Both the position numbers and the translations under genes were made by a program. A stretch of DNA of 64,000 bases from Sulfurifustis variabilis (GTDB taxonomy: Bacteria; Pseudomonadota; Gammaproteobacteria; Acidiferrobacterales; Sulfurifustaceae): the NCBI RefSeq assembly GCF_002355415.1, contig NZ_AP014936.1:2418001-2482000 (forward strand), read 5' to 3'. The notes under the pieces were generated by a model. That model ran no database searches. It had not been told where the DNA came from and was given only the letters and a program-made list of their open reading frames with translations. This document shows, piece after piece, positions 1 through 8,510 of this stretch; within the stretch, counting starts at the first letter, position 1; each line of letters begins with the position of its first letter.

Positions 1-163
1 CGCGGACGACGGGACCCTGACGGTGCGGGCCACCGGCCACCAGGGATCCGGCATGCTCCGCTCGATGAGCGTCGCGAACTGCTTCATCGTCCTGCCGGCG
101 GAATCGGGCGACGTCGAGCCCGGCACGCCGGTCGAGGTCCAGCCGTTTCACGGCATCGTTTGA
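1..163 (+). CDS. moeA: Molybdopterin molybdenumtransferase MoeA, C-terminal end (partial)
   Basis: The reading frame runs in from outside the window, in frame from base 2 to a TGA at 161-163, and gives the last 53 residues. They read as the C-terminal beta-barrel domain of MoeA, including the stretch GHQGSGMLRSMSVANCF followed by an acidic, proline-containing tail. MoeA inserts molybdate into adenylylated molybdopterin during molybdenum-cofactor synthesis in the cytoplasm. moaB begins 8 bases downstream on the same strand, which supports a shared cofactor operon. Only the end is visible, so catalytic residues cannot be checked. Confidence 0.8.
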   Translation, partial: ADDGTLTVRATGHQGSGMLRSMSVANCFIVLPAESGDVEPGTPVEVQPFHGIV

Positions 164-171
164 GACCAGCC

Positions 172-714
172 ATGACCACGAGCACCGAACGTCCCTTCGT
201 CCCTCTCAACATCGCCGTCCTCACCGTCTCGGATTCGCGCACCGAGGAGAACGACGTCTCGGGGAAGACCCTCGCCGACCGGATCGGCGGCGCCGGCCAC
301 CGGGTCGCGGACAAGCGCATCGTCCCGGACGACATCTATAAGATACGGGCGATCCTGTCGGCCTGGATCGCCGACGAGTCGATCCAGGTCGCGATCACGA
401 CGGGGGGCACGGGGGTGACCGGACGGGACGGGACGCCCGAGGCGGTGCGCCCGCTGCTCGACAAGGTGCTCGACGGCTTCGGCGAGCTGTTCCGGATGAT
501 TTCCTATGAAGAGATCAAGACATCCAGCCTGCAGTCGCGCGCCATCGCGGGGGTCGCCAACGGCACCTATGTCTTCTGTCTGCCCGGCTCCTCCGGCGCG
601 TGCCGCACGGGCTGGGACCGGCTTATCTCGGCGCAGCTCGACTACCGGACCCGTCCCTGCAACCTGGTGGAGCTCATGCCGCGGCTGCTCGAGGGAAAGC
701 CGGGTGGCGCGTGA
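172..714 (+). CDS. moaB: Molybdenum cofactor biosynthesis protein MoaB
   Basis: This is a 180-residue cytoplasmic protein of the MoaB/Mog family, which binds or adenylylates molybdopterin before molybdate insertion. Family signatures are visible: TTGGTG at residues 76-81, the following GRDGTPE, and PGSSGA at 138-143. Length is normal for MoaB. The ATG at 172 is chosen; an in-frame TTG at 160 overlaps the moeA stop and is less likely. The gene lies 8 bases after moeA and 15 bases before a DUF488 gene, so the three are probably cotranscribed. No strong Shine-Dalgarno sequence is seen, which suggests translational coupling to moeA. Confidence 0.9.
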   Translation: MTTSTERPFVPLNIAVLTVSDSRTEENDVSGKTLADRIGGAGHRVADKRIVPDDIYKIRAILSAWIADESIQVAITTGGTGVTGRDGTPEAVRPLLDKVLDGFGELFRMISYEEIKTSSLQSRAIAGVANGTYVFCLPGSSGACRTGWDRLISAQLDYRTRPCNLVELMPRLLEGKPGGA

Positions 715-729
715 GGCTCGCGGCCGCTG

Positions 730-1083
730 ATGGCGATACAGCTCAAGCGCGCGTACGTCGCGCCGGCTTCCGGCGACGGAGAGCGCATACTCATCGATCG
801 GCTCTGGCCGAGAGGCGTGTCAAAGGACGAGGCGCGGATCGACATCTGGCTGAAGGAGCTCGCGCCGAGCGACGGGTTGCGACGCTGGTTCAACCATGAC
901 CCCGCCAGGTGGCCGGAGTTCAAGGCCCGTTACTTCCGCGAGCTCGCCTCGCACCGCGAGCTGCTTGCGGCGATCTCGCGCAGGGCGCGTCGCGGCAGGG
1001 TGACGCTCGTCTACGGGGCGAAGGACGAGAAGCACAACAACGCGGTCGCCCTCCGGGAGTTGCTGCGGCGCCGCAAGGCATGA
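730..1083 (+). CDS. DUF488 family protein
   Basis: This is a 117-residue protein with the recognisable DUF488 pattern: an N-terminal region rich in basic residues, LIDRLWPRGVSKDEA near residues 22-36, a central WFNHDPARWPEF block, and a C-terminal LVYGAKDEKHNNAVAL segment. The function of the family is not established. It is short, soluble and has no signal peptide. It follows moaB with a 15-base gap, so it may ride on the molybdenum-cofactor transcript, although nothing in the sequence ties it to that pathway. Confidence 0.85.
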   Translation: MAIQLKRAYVAPASGDGERILIDRLWPRGVSKDEARIDIWLKELAPSDGLRRWFNHDPARWPEFKARYFRELASHRELLAAISRRARRGRVTLVYGAKDEKHNNAVALRELLRRRKA

Positions 1084-1125
1084 CCCCGCCGCGGCATCCG
1101 CCGGTTCCTCGATGATAAAAGGCCG

Positions 1126-2367
1126 CTAGTCGAGCACGTGGCTCACCACGCCGTCCGCCAGCTTCGGCTCGAACCACGTGGATTTGGGCGGCATCACCGC
1201 GCCCGTGTCGGCCACCGCCATGAGGTCGGCGAGCGACGTCGGACACAGCGCGAAGGCCACGGCCACCTCCCCGGAATCGACGCGTTTGACCAGCTCGCTC
1301 AGCCCCCGGATACCGCCCACGAAGTCGATGCGCCTGTCCCGGCGGGGATCGCCGACGCCGAGCACCGGCGTCAGCAGCTGGTCCTGCAGCACGCTCACGT
1401 CGAGCCGGCCGACCGGATCCCGCGCCGGCACGCGGTCGGGCTTAACGCGCAGGCGGTACCAGCGGCCCGCGAGGTACATCCCGAACTCGCCGGCCCGCGC
1501 CGGACGCACCGGCTCGGCCTCCGGCGACACCTCGAATGCCTGGTCGAGGCGCGCGAGCAGCGCCTGGGGCGAAAGCCCGTTCAGGTCCTTGACCACGCGG
1601 TTGTAGTCGAGGATCCGCATCTGGTCGTCGGGGAAGATCACCGCGAGGAAGTAGTTGTAGCTCTCTGCGCCCGTGTGGCCCGCGTTCGCGACGCGTCGAC
1701 GCTCGGCGACGCGCGCGGCCGCCGCGGAGCGATGATGGCCATCGGCGATATAGAGGCGCTCGAGCGCTTCGAACGCCTCGGTGAGCGCCGCGATCCGCTC
1801 CGGCCGCGATACCACCCAGAGCGAATGGCGCACGTTGTCGTCGGCGGTCACGTCCATGTCGGGCGTCGACGCCGTCGCCGCGCGCGCGATCGCGTCGATC
1901 GCCGCCGAATGCCGATAGGTTAGGAAGACCGGCCCGGTCTGCGCGTTCAGCGCCTCGATCTGGCGCACGCGGTCGTCCTCCTTGTCCGGGCGCGTGTGCT
2001 CGTGTCTGCGGATCCGCCCCGTCTCGTATGCGGCGCACGACGCGGCGGCGACGAGCCCCGTCTGGGTGTGCGTACCCATCACCAGGCGATAGAAGTAATA
2101 GTACGGCGCGGCGTCGCGTCGCAGCACGCCCGATTCGAGCATGCGTCCGAAGCTGCGGCGTCCCTGCTCGTAGACCCGCGGGTCGTGGACATCGACCGTG
2201 GGCGGCAGATCGATCTCCGGCTTCGAGACGTGCAGGAAACTGAACGGCTTTCCCGCCGCGCGAACGCGCGCCTCGTCGCTGGAGAGCACGTCGTACGGCG
2301 GCGCGATCACGCCGGCGACGTGCTCGGGCGCCGGCCGCAGGCCGGCAAACGGTCGGATCAGGGACAT
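1126..2367 (-). CDS. DUF1015 family protein
   Basis: A protein of about 413 residues beginning MSLIRPFAGLRP, the typical opening of DUF1015 proteins, followed by the conserved IAPPYDVLSSDEA and later HEHTRPDKEDDR and YIADGHHRSAAA blocks. The family is widespread and lacks a firmly assigned biochemical role; the conserved His/Asp-rich ADGHHR motif suggests a catalytic or nucleotide-related function, but this is inference. The start at 2367 is preferred because it matches the family N-terminus; ATGs at 2376 and 2400 are possible alternatives. It is convergent with the moaB/DUF488 genes and divergent from aguA. Confidence 0.85.
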   Translation of the reverse strand: MSLIRPFAGLRPAPEHVAGVIAPPYDVLSSDEARVRAAGKPFSFLHVSKPEIDLPPTVDVHDPRVYEQGRRSFGRMLESGVLRRDAAPYYYFYRLVMGTHTQTGLVAAASCAAYETGRIRRHEHTRPDKEDDRVRQIEALNAQTGPVFLTYRHSAAIDAIARAATASTPDMDVTADDNVRHSLWVVSRPERIAALTEAFEALERLYIADGHHRSAAAARVAERRRVANAGHTGAESYNYFLAVIFPDDQMRILDYNRVVKDLNGLSPQALLARLDQAFEVSPEAEPVRPARAGEFGMYLAGRWYRLRVKPDRVPARDPVGRLDVSVLQDQLLTPVLGVGDPRRDRRIDFVGGIRGLSELVKRVDSGEVAVAFALCPTSLADLMAVADTGAVMPPKSTWFEPKLADGVVSHVLD

Positions 2368-2491
2368 CGGCGCCATCCGGGGGAAATGAAAGGCGCACAT
2401 TCAAAACCAAGCGCCGCCACGCGTCAAACGCGCTTGGCGTCGCTCGCATCGCCCGCTATCATCCGCGGCTCCCCGAACGGGCCGCCCGTCC

Positions 2492-3538
2492 ATGTCCGCT
2501 CCCTGCCGCCAGTACCTTCCTCCCGAGTGGGCGCCCCAGAGCGGCGTCATGCTGACGTGGCCCCATCCCCGGAGCGACTGGGCCGAACGGCTCGCTGAAG
2601 TCGAGCCCGCGTTCGCCGCCATCGCCCGCGAGATCGCCCGACGCGAGACGGTGTTGATCGTGTGCTACGACTCGCGGCATCGGGCGCACGTGGAGTCGAC
2701 CCTGCGGTCCGCGGAGGTCGACATGGCGCGTGTGCGCCTGGCGATCGCGCCGTCGAACGACACGTGGGCGCGCGACCACGGGCCGCTCACCGTGCTCTGC
2801 CGCGACGAGCCGCTGCTCCTCGACTTCCGGTTCAACGGCTGGGGCGGCAAGTACGGCTACGAGCTCGACAACCTCGTCAGCCGGCGCCTGTACCAGGCCG
2901 ATGTCTTCGGCGACGCGGCGATGCAATCGGTCGATCTCGTGCTCGAGGGCGGATCGGTCGAGGTGGACGGCTCCGGGACGCTGCTCACGACGACGAACTG
3001 CCTGCTCGCCCCGACCCGCAATCCCGGGCTCACGCAGGCGCAGATCGAAGCAAGGCTCAAGGAGCTGCTCGGCCTCAATCGCGTCCTGTGGCTGCGCCAC
3101 GGCCATCTCGAGGGCGACGACACCGACAGCCACATCGACACGCTCGCGCGCTACTGCGACGCGCGCACGATCGCCTACGTCGCCTGCGACGACCCGGGCG
3201 ACGCGCACTACGGGGAACTGAAGCGGATGGAGGCGGAGCTCCAGGCCTTTCGCGCGGCGGACGGGGAACCGTACCGCCTCGTGCCGCTTCCGTGGCCGAA
3301 GGCCGCCTACGGCGCCGAGGGCCGTCGCCTGCCCGCGACCTACGCCAACTTCCTCATCGTCAACGGCGCCGTGCTCGTCCCGGCCTACGACGACCCGGCC
3401 GACGCGGTCGCGCTCGAGCGCCTGCGCGGGTGCTTCCCCTTCCGCGAAGTCGTGGCCGTGCCCTCCCGGCCGCTGATCGAGCAGTACGGCAGCCTGCACT
3501 GTCTCACCATGCAGTTCCCGGCCGGCGTGCTGCCCTGA
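2492..3538 (+). CDS. aguA: Agmatine deiminase
   Basis: A 348-residue enzyme hydrolysing agmatine to N-carbamoylputrescine and ammonia. It belongs to the peptidyl-arginine-deiminase-like fold. Supporting motifs are LPPEWAPQSGVMLTWPH at the N-terminus, the NDTWARDHGP substrate-binding stretch, RFNGWGGKY, LEGGSVEVDG, GHLEGDDTDSHID, and the C-terminal YGSLHCLTMQFP with the nucleophilic cysteine at residue 337. Length fits the family. The next gene, 40 bases downstream, encodes the enzyme for the following step, so the pair forms the agmatine-to-putrescine route. Confidence 0.95.
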   Translation: MSAPCRQYLPPEWAPQSGVMLTWPHPRSDWAERLAEVEPAFAAIAREIARRETVLIVCYDSRHRAHVESTLRSAEVDMARVRLAIAPSNDTWARDHGPLTVLCRDEPLLLDFRFNGWGGKYGYELDNLVSRRLYQADVFGDAAMQSVDLVLEGGSVEVDGSGTLLTTTNCLLAPTRNPGLTQAQIEARLKELLGLNRVLWLRHGHLEGDDTDSHIDTLARYCDARTIAYVACDDPGDAHYGELKRMEAELQAFRAADGEPYRLVPLPWPKAAYGAEGRRLPATYANFLIVNGAVLVPAYDDPADAVALERLRGCFPFREVVAVPSRPLIEQYGSLHCLTMQFPAGVLP

Positions 3539-3578
3539 GCCTGCGGACGCCTTCCGGCGCCGTGCTACCATTGCGCGC

Positions 3579-4466
3579 ATGACGACGAAGTCACTCACGG
3601 TCGGGCTCGTACAGCACGCCTGCACCGAGGACCGGGAACGGAACCTGGACGTTTCGGTGCAGGGCATCCGCGAGGCGGCGGCCCGCGGCGCGCGGCTCGT
3701 GCTGCTGCCCGAGCTCCATACCGGCGTCTACTTCTGCCAGACGGAAGACACCGCGCGCTTCGATCAGGCGGAGCCCGTTCCCGGGCCGTCCACCGAGCTC
3801 CTGGGCAACCTCGCGCGCGAGCTGGGCATCACCATCGTGGGTTCGCTCTTCGAGAAGCGCGCACCCGGGATCTACCACAACACCGCCGTGATCCTCGACC
3901 CGGCCGGACGGCTCGCCGGACGCTACCGCAAGATGCACATTCCCGACGATCCCGGTTACTACGAGAAGTTCTACTTCACCCCCGGCGATCTCGGTTTCGC
4001 CCCGGTCCGCACTCCCGATGCGACGCTCGGCGTCCTCGTATGCTGGGACCAGTGGTACCCGGAGGCGGCGCGGCTCATGGCGTTGCACGGAGCCGACCTT
4101 CTGCTCTATCCCACGGCGATCGGCTGGGACCCGCGCGACGACGAGCCCGAGCGGACGCGCCAGCGCGACGCATGGCGTACGGTACAGCGGGCGCACGCGA
4201 TCGCGAACGGCCTGCCGGTGCTGGTGTGCAATCGCACCGGTTTCGAGCCGGATCCGGGCGGCGGGGCCGGCATCCGGTTCTGGGGGTCGAGCTTCATCGC
4301 CGGTCCGCAAGGCGAGGTGCTGGCGGAGGCGCCCGTCGACGCGCCCGCGGTGCTGGTCGCGGAGATCGACCGCCGGCGCAGCGAAGACGTGCGGCGCATC
4401 TGGCCGTTCTTCCGCGACCGCCGCATCGACGCGTACGACGACCTGCTCAAGCGCTACGGCGATTAG
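3579..4466 (+). CDS. aguB: N-carbamoylputrescine amidase
   Basis: A 295-residue member of the nitrilase superfamily that hydrolyses N-carbamoylputrescine to putrescine, CO2 and ammonia. The Glu-Lys-Cys triad is visible as E45 in LLPELHTG, K118 in YRKMHIPD and C155 in LVCWDQWYPE. The substrate-specific PDDPGYYEKFYFTPG block and the GWDPRDDEPE loop match AguB rather than other amidases. It is 40 bases downstream of aguA on the same strand. A TACCAT hexamer lies 8 bases before the ATG, but no clear -35 accompanies it, so cotranscription with aguA is the simpler reading. Confidence 0.95.
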   Translation: MTTKSLTVGLVQHACTEDRERNLDVSVQGIREAAARGARLVLLPELHTGVYFCQTEDTARFDQAEPVPGPSTELLGNLARELGITIVGSLFEKRAPGIYHNTAVILDPAGRLAGRYRKMHIPDDPGYYEKFYFTPGDLGFAPVRTPDATLGVLVCWDQWYPEAARLMALHGADLLLYPTAIGWDPRDDEPERTRQRDAWRTVQRAHAIANGLPVLVCNRTGFEPDPGGGAGIRFWGSSFIAGPQGEVLAEAPVDAPAVLVAEIDRRRSEDVRRIWPFFRDRRIDAYDDLLKRYGD

Positions 4467-4557
4467 GCGACCCGGCTCACCGTTATAAGATCTCGGTGCC
4501 CGGTTGCCGGATGCGCGTCGCGCGCTCCTGAACTCGAAACTCATCGCCGCATTTCGC

Positions 4558-5796
4558 ATGCGCCCGCACCACCTGAAACAATCGGCCGAACTGCTCGCGG
4601 CCATCCTCGGCGGCGCCCGCGCGGCCGACAAGCAGATGGAGAGTTACTTCCGGGCGCACCGGGCGATGGGCGTGCGCGATCGCGCAGAGGTCGCCGAGAC
4701 GGTATACGGCTGCCTGCGGCATCGCCGTCTCCTGGCCCACTGTGCGGGCGAAGACGCCGCCGCCCTGGTGGCCGCGTACCTGGTGAGGGAAGGATCGAGC
4801 GCCCGCGCCCTCGCGGAGGCGGGCTTCCGCGGCGATGCCCGCGCGCTGGTCGGGTGCCTGCGCACACTCGATCCCCGCGCCCTCCCTCTCGCGGTCGCCG
4901 CGAGCCTGCCCGATTGGCTCGCGGCAGAACTGCAGGCCGAGTACGGCGACGAGGCCTCGGCCCTGGCCGAGGCGCTGAACCAGCCGGCGCCCGTGGACCT
5001 GCGGGTGAACACCGTGAAGGCGCGACGCGAGGAGGTGCAGGAACGACTCGCCGAGGAAGGATTCGAAGCCGATGCGACGCCCTTCTCGCCCGTCGGACTG
5101 CGCCTGCGGCAACGCGCCCCGGTCTTCCACAGCAGGGCGTTCAAGGACGGCTTGATCGAGGTCCAGGACGAAGGCAGCCAGCTGGTCTCGCTGCTCCTCG
5201 AGCCGCGGCGGGGCGAAATGGTCGTCGACTTCTGCGCCGGCGCCGGCGGCAAGACGCTGCACCTCGGCGCGCTCATGGCAAACACCGGAAGCGTCTACGC
5301 CTTCGACGTCTCGGCGGCACGGCTCGAGCGCCTTGCGCCCCGGCTGGCGCGCTCGGGGCTCTCGAACGTGCGCCCGGTCGTGATCGCGCACGAACGCGAC
5401 GAACGCGCGAAACGCCTGCACGGCAAGATCGACCGCGTGCTCGTCGACGCCCCGTGCACCGGTACGGGAACGCTGCGGCGCAATTCGGACATCAAGTGGC
5501 GCAGCGTCGACCTCGAAGCGCTGCGGGCGGAGCAGGCGCGCATCCTCGACGCCGCCGCGCGGCTGCTCAAGCCCGGCGGACGGCTGGTGTATGCCACGTG
5601 CAGCCTCCTGCGCGAGGAGAACGACGCGGTGATCGATGCGTTCCTGAAGGCCCGGGCGGATTTCCGCGTCGTCCCCGCGGCGGCGATCCTGTCCCGACGA
5701 CGCGTCCCCCTCGACACCGGCGACGCCCTGCGGCTCCTGCCGCACCGCCACCGGACGGACGGCTTTTACGCCGCGGCGCTCGAGCGTACCGCCTAG
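4558..5796 (+). CDS. RsmB/NOP-family RNA (cytosine-5) methyltransferase
   Basis: A SAM-dependent RNA m5C methyltransferase of 412 residues. The N-terminal third is helical and NusB/RsmB-like. The methyltransferase domain contains the SAM-binding VVDFCAGAGGKTLHLG, the motif IV cysteine in DAPCTGTGTLRRN and the catalytic motif VI cysteine in YATCSLLREEND. The exact target cannot be told from sequence, so no symbol is given. The ATG at 4558 (MRPHHLKQSAELL) is preferred to an upstream TTG at 4504. The stop codon overlaps the stop of the convergent DedA gene by four bases (CTAG). Confidence 0.9.
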   Translation: MRPHHLKQSAELLAAILGGARAADKQMESYFRAHRAMGVRDRAEVAETVYGCLRHRRLLAHCAGEDAAALVAAYLVREGSSARALAEAGFRGDARALVGCLRTLDPRALPLAVAASLPDWLAAELQAEYGDEASALAEALNQPAPVDLRVNTVKARREEVQERLAEEGFEADATPFSPVGLRLRQRAPVFHSRAFKDGLIEVQDEGSQLVSLLLEPRRGEMVVDFCAGAGGKTLHLGALMANTGSVYAFDVSAARLERLAPRLARSGLSNVRPVVIAHERDERAKRLHGKIDRVLVDAPCTGTGTLRRNSDIKWRSVDLEALRAEQARILDAAARLLKPGGRLVYATCSLLREENDAVIDAFLKARADFRVVPAAAILSRRRVPLDTGDALRLLPHRHRTDGFYAAALERTA

Positions 5797-6431
5797 GTCG
5801 ACCCCTCCGGGTCCTTGGGTCTTTCCATCGATGGATCCGCGGCCATCACCTCGGGGCGGAACGGGTGCCGGCGGGAGCGGCGCCGGTGGCGGACGAGCGT
5901 GAACGCCCAGATCGCGGTGCCGACCAGGATCAGCCCGCCGAGCAGCCAGAACTCGTAGTGTTTGACGTCCTCCAGGAACAGCCGGAAGGCCTCTCCGAAC
6001 AGAAAGCCCAGCGCGCCGAGCGTGATCGCCCACACCACCGCCCCCGTGAGGTTGAGGACCAGGAAGCGAAGGCGCGAGACCTGGCTCGCGCCGATCGCGA
6101 ACGGCGTGACATTGCGCAGCCCGTAGTAGAAGCGAAAGGTGAGGATCAGGAAGTTCTGGTGCCGACGGAGGTGCCGGTAAACCTTTTCGGCGCCCTCCTG
6201 CCAGGACAGCCGCTTGGCCAGGATCCTCGGTCCATAGCGCCGCCCGACGTAAAAATAGAGCTGATCGCCGCTGAAGCTGCCGGCGAAGGCGGCCGCGATC
6301 ACCCACGGGAGCTCGAGAAAGCCGAGGTGCGCCGCGAGCCCCCCGAGGACCAGTATGGTTTCGCCCTCGAGAAACGTGCCGACGAGAATCGCGAGGTAAC
6401 CGTAGTTGGCGATCAGCTCGTCGAGAGCCAT
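5793..6431 (-). CDS. DedA family membrane protein
   Basis: A 212-residue inner-membrane protein of the DedA/SNARE-associated family, whose members affect membrane lipid turnover and envelope stress. It shows the typical opening NYGYLAILVGTFLEGE, then FAGSFSGDQLYFYVGRRYG, and the conserved arginine/glycine segment FRFYYGLRNVTPFAIG. Four to five hydrophobic segments are visible, ending near residue 180, followed by a basic cytoplasmic tail. It converges on the RNA methyltransferase gene with overlapping stop codons. Its precise substrate is unknown. Confidence 0.9.
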   Translation of the reverse strand: MALDELIANYGYLAILVGTFLEGETILVLGGLAAHLGFLELPWVIAAAFAGSFSGDQLYFYVGRRYGPRILAKRLSWQEGAEKVYRHLRRHQNFLILTFRFYYGLRNVTPFAIGASQVSRLRFLVLNLTGAVVWAITLGALGFLFGEAFRLFLEDVKHYEFWLLGGLILVGTAIWAFTLVRHRRRSRRHPFRPEVMAADPSMERPKDPEGST

Positions 6432-6528
6432 GAAGCGGGCAACCGAGGCGGTGAAGGGGCCGGCGTGCCGATCGCAACGGCGGCTGGCGCACTCTACGTG
6501 AAGTCCCCGGGCGCGACAATCGAGCGCC

Positions 6529-6897
6529 CTACTCCTCCCGCACCCGCGCGCGCTCCCGTTTGCGCCGGGCGAGAAGACGCTTGGCCTCGAGCCGCCGGGC
6601 CTTCACCCGCGCGCTCGGACGCGTCGGCACCCGCTTTTTCGGCACCCGGTTCAGCCGGCGCAGCCGCTCGATCAGGCGGTCGAAGGCGATCTCCCGGTTT
6701 CGCGCCTGGGAGCGGGTGTCGGAGGCCGTGACCACCACCCCGGACGGAGCGTGCGTGAGGCGAACGGCCGACTCCGTGCGGTTCACGTGCTGCCCGCCCG
6801 GCCCGGCCGCGCGGTACGTGTCGAGGCGCACCTCCCGCGCGAGGACCGCGCGGCCCAGCGCGTACGGCGGCGGCCGCCGCTGGCCGGACTCGCTCAT
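6529..6897 (-). CDS. Small GGQ-containing release-factor-like protein
   Basis: A 122-residue protein that contains the catalytic domain of class I release factors without the codon-recognition domains. The peptidyl-tRNA-hydrolysing motif is [16 protein letters not shown] near residues 32-47, followed by [11 protein letters not shown] and a very basic C-terminal tail rich in Arg and Lys. This layout resembles the ribosome-rescue factor ArfB (YaeJ) and related short RF-like proteins, where the basic tail enters the empty mRNA channel. Whether it is a true ArfB orthologue or another short RF-like protein is not settled. It stands alone and is divergent from the DAHP-synthase-like gene. Confidence 0.85.
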   Translation of the reverse strand: MSESGQRRPPPYALGRAVLAREVRLDTYRAAGPGGQHVNRTESAVRLTHAPSGVVVTASDTRSQARNREIAFDRLIERLRRLNRVPKKRVPTRPSARVKARRLEAKRLLARRKRERARVREE

Positions 6898-6914
6898 GTC
6901 CGCGGTCGCCGGAT

Positions 6915-6940
6915 GTGTTTCGCGGGGCCGTTGCTACAAT
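6915..6940 (+). promoter_or_regulatory. Candidate extended -10 promoter for the DAHP-synthase-like gene
   Basis: TTGCTACAAT at 6931-6940 contains a TGN-extended -10 hexamer TACAAT (five of six consensus positions). No good -35 is seen about 17 bases upstream. It would start transcription near 6947, about 29 bases before the ATG. Confidence 0.35.
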
Positions 6941-6975
6941 ACGGCGCCGAGCGCCACCTATTATTCGATTCGCCC

Positions 6976-8091
6976 ATGATCGTCATCTTGAGGTCCGATG
7001 TCCCGCCCGACTCGCCCGAGTACCGCCAGGTCCTCGACTTTCTCGCGCACAAGCCGAACATCACGACGCGCGTACACCAGGAGGTCGGGCAGATCCAGGC
7101 GGTGACGGAGATCTATCTGATCGGCGATACCGCCTCCCTCGACAAGGCGGAAATCGAGAGCCTGCCCGGCGTCGACCGGGTCGTGCGCGTTTCGGAAGAA
7201 TACCGCATCCTGGGCCGACACCGGGACGACCGCCGCCCGACGGGGTTCGATTACAACGGGGTGCGCTTCGATCAGGACAACCTGAACGTCTTCGCCGGCC
7301 TGTGCGCCGTCGACACGCCCGATCACGTCGAGCGGATGCTCAAGGCGCTCCGGGATCGGGGTCAGGTGTGCACGCGCATGGGGGCCTACAAACCGCGCAC
7401 CAATCCGTACGCCTTCCAGGGCCACGGCAAGGGGTGCCTGCCCTGGGTGTTCGAGCTGGCCGGACGCTACGGAATGAAGGTCATCGCGATGGAGGTCACG
7501 CACGACTCGCACGTGGACGAGATCCGCGAGGCCTTGCGCCGGACCGGGAACCCGACCGGGGTGATGCTGCAGATCGGCACGCGCAACACCCAGAACTTCG
7601 AGCTGCTGCGCATCGTGGGGCGGCAGCGCGAATTCCCGGTGCTGCTGAAGCGCGGCTTCGGCATCACCCTCGAGGAGTCCCTCAACGCCGCGGAGTACAT
7701 CGCGAGCGAGGGCAACCGGCACATCGTCTTCGGCCTGCGCGGGATGAAGACCAACATGGGCGATCCCCACCGCAACTTTGTCGACTTCGCGCACGTGCCC
7801 GCGGTGAAGCGCCTGACGCGCATGCCGGTGTGCATCGACCCTTCCCACTCGGTCGGATCGCGCGAGGCCGCGCCGGACGGGCTGCTCGACATCTTCCACG
7901 TCACGGCGCAGGGCGTCATCGCCGGCGCGAACATGATTCTCGTCGACTTTCATCCGGCGCCGGAGAAGGCGCTCGTCGACGGGCCCCAGGCACTTCGGCT
8001 GGAAGAGCTGCCGCGTTTTCTGGAAGACGTAGCGATAGCGCGCGAGGCTTACGAGAGACGGCGGGCTGCCGCCTTGCGGCGCCCTGACTGA
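6976..8091 (+). CDS. DAHP synthase-like enzyme (type I beta, divergent)
   Basis: A 371-residue protein with an N-terminal ferredoxin-like regulatory domain (about residues 1-85: MIVILRSDVPPDS..IYLIGDT..SLPGVDRVVRVS) and a TIM-barrel aldolase domain. 3-Deoxy-7-phosphoheptulonate synthases condense PEP and erythrose-4-phosphate at the entry of the shikimate pathway. Retained motifs include YKPRTNPYAFQGHG, LQIGTRN.QNFELL, PVLLKRG, CIDPSHS and HPAPEKALVDG. Several positions differ from the usual enzymes: AGPCSVE is AGLCAVD, the CERGIRT block is GLRGMKT, and a metal-ligand Glu before HP appears as Asp (VDFHP). It may therefore be an unusual DAHP synthase or a relative acting on another substrate. 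Confidence 0.75.
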   Translation: MIVILRSDVPPDSPEYRQVLDFLAHKPNITTRVHQEVGQIQAVTEIYLIGDTASLDKAEIESLPGVDRVVRVSEEYRILGRHRDDRRPTGFDYNGVRFDQDNLNVFAGLCAVDTPDHVERMLKALRDRGQVCTRMGAYKPRTNPYAFQGHGKGCLPWVFELAGRYGMKVIAMEVTHDSHVDEIREALRRTGNPTGVMLQIGTRNTQNFELLRIVGRQREFPVLLKRGFGITLEESLNAAEYIASEGNRHIVFGLRGMKTNMGDPHRNFVDFAHVPAVKRLTRMPVCIDPSHSVGSREAAPDGLLDIFHVTAQGVIAGANMILVDFHPAPEKALVDGPQALRLEELPRFLEDVAIAREAYERRRAAALRRPD

Positions 8092-8160
8092 ACGCGACCG
8101 CCAGCCGCTGCTGTTCGTTCAGCCCGCTCCCCGTCCGCACGCCTCGGCGAAAGGACGGGG
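8088..8160 (+). terminator. Two stem-loops after the DAHP-synthase-like gene
   Basis: CTGAACG at 8088-8094 overlaps the stop codon and pairs with CGTTCAG at 8116-8122. A second hairpin pairs CCCCGTCC at 8129-8136 with GGACGGGG at 8153-8160. Neither is followed by a T-run on the plus strand, so they may be transcript-end or protective hairpins rather than classic intrinsic terminators. Confidence 0.35.
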
Positions 8161-8172
8161 CTCGTCCGGCGG

Positions 8173-8340
8173 CTACTCGCCCGCGCGGTCCTCGTCGGGA
8201 GCGACCGTCGCGGCCAGCGGCGTCGCCTGCGACGATGCGTCGGACATGTCCTCTGCTTCCCCGCTCCCGTCATCGACCTTGTAGCGCGAGAGGAAGTACT
8301 GAAGAACCTCGGCCGCGGTCAAACGATGCTCCTCCGCCAT
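8173..8340 (-). CDS. Small acidic hypothetical protein (55 aa)
   Basis: An open frame from ATG at 8338-8340 to TAG at 8173-8175 encodes 55 residues. The first half (MAEEHRLTAAEVLQYFLSRY) looks like an amphipathic helix, and the rest is acidic, Ala/Ser-rich and likely disordered. No family is recognised and no strong Shine-Dalgarno sequence is present. It lies upstream of nothing obvious on its strand. If it is not real, bases 8092-8510 hold no gene. Nothing contradicts translation, but confidence is low. Confidence 0.4.
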   Translation of the reverse strand: MAEEHRLTAAEVLQYFLSRYKVDDGSGEAEDMSDASSQATPLAATVAPDEDRAGE

Positions 8341-8354
8341 GTTGCGCGTCTCGT

Positions 8355-8492
8355 GTGATCGAGTTGCAGCGCACGCTAGAAGAGAAGCACCCCGATTGCT
8401 ATCCGCATCAATGGGTATTGACTGGCCGGGTCAAGTCTGAGGAACGAGAGCGCCGCTCATCGGGCAGGGCTTGCAAACACGGACGTGCTTGA
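8355..8492 (+). pseudogene. Possible short coding remnant
   Basis: A GTG-initiated frame to TGA at 8490-8492 gives 45 residues (MIELQRTLEEKHPDCYPHQW at its start) with protein-like composition and less GC-biased codons (CTA, TTG, GTA, TCA) than the neighbouring genes. No Shine-Dalgarno sequence or family match is apparent. It could be the remainder of a lost or transferred gene, or chance. The frame stays open upstream to 8235, but that part is of low quality. Confidence 0.2.
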
Positions 8493-8510
8493 CCGCGCCG
8501 GCGCGGCGGC

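Noticed and set aside
2459-3667. Minus-strand frame of about 400 codons opposite aguA
   Set aside because: aguA is secure on the plus strand; the opposite frame shows no domains.
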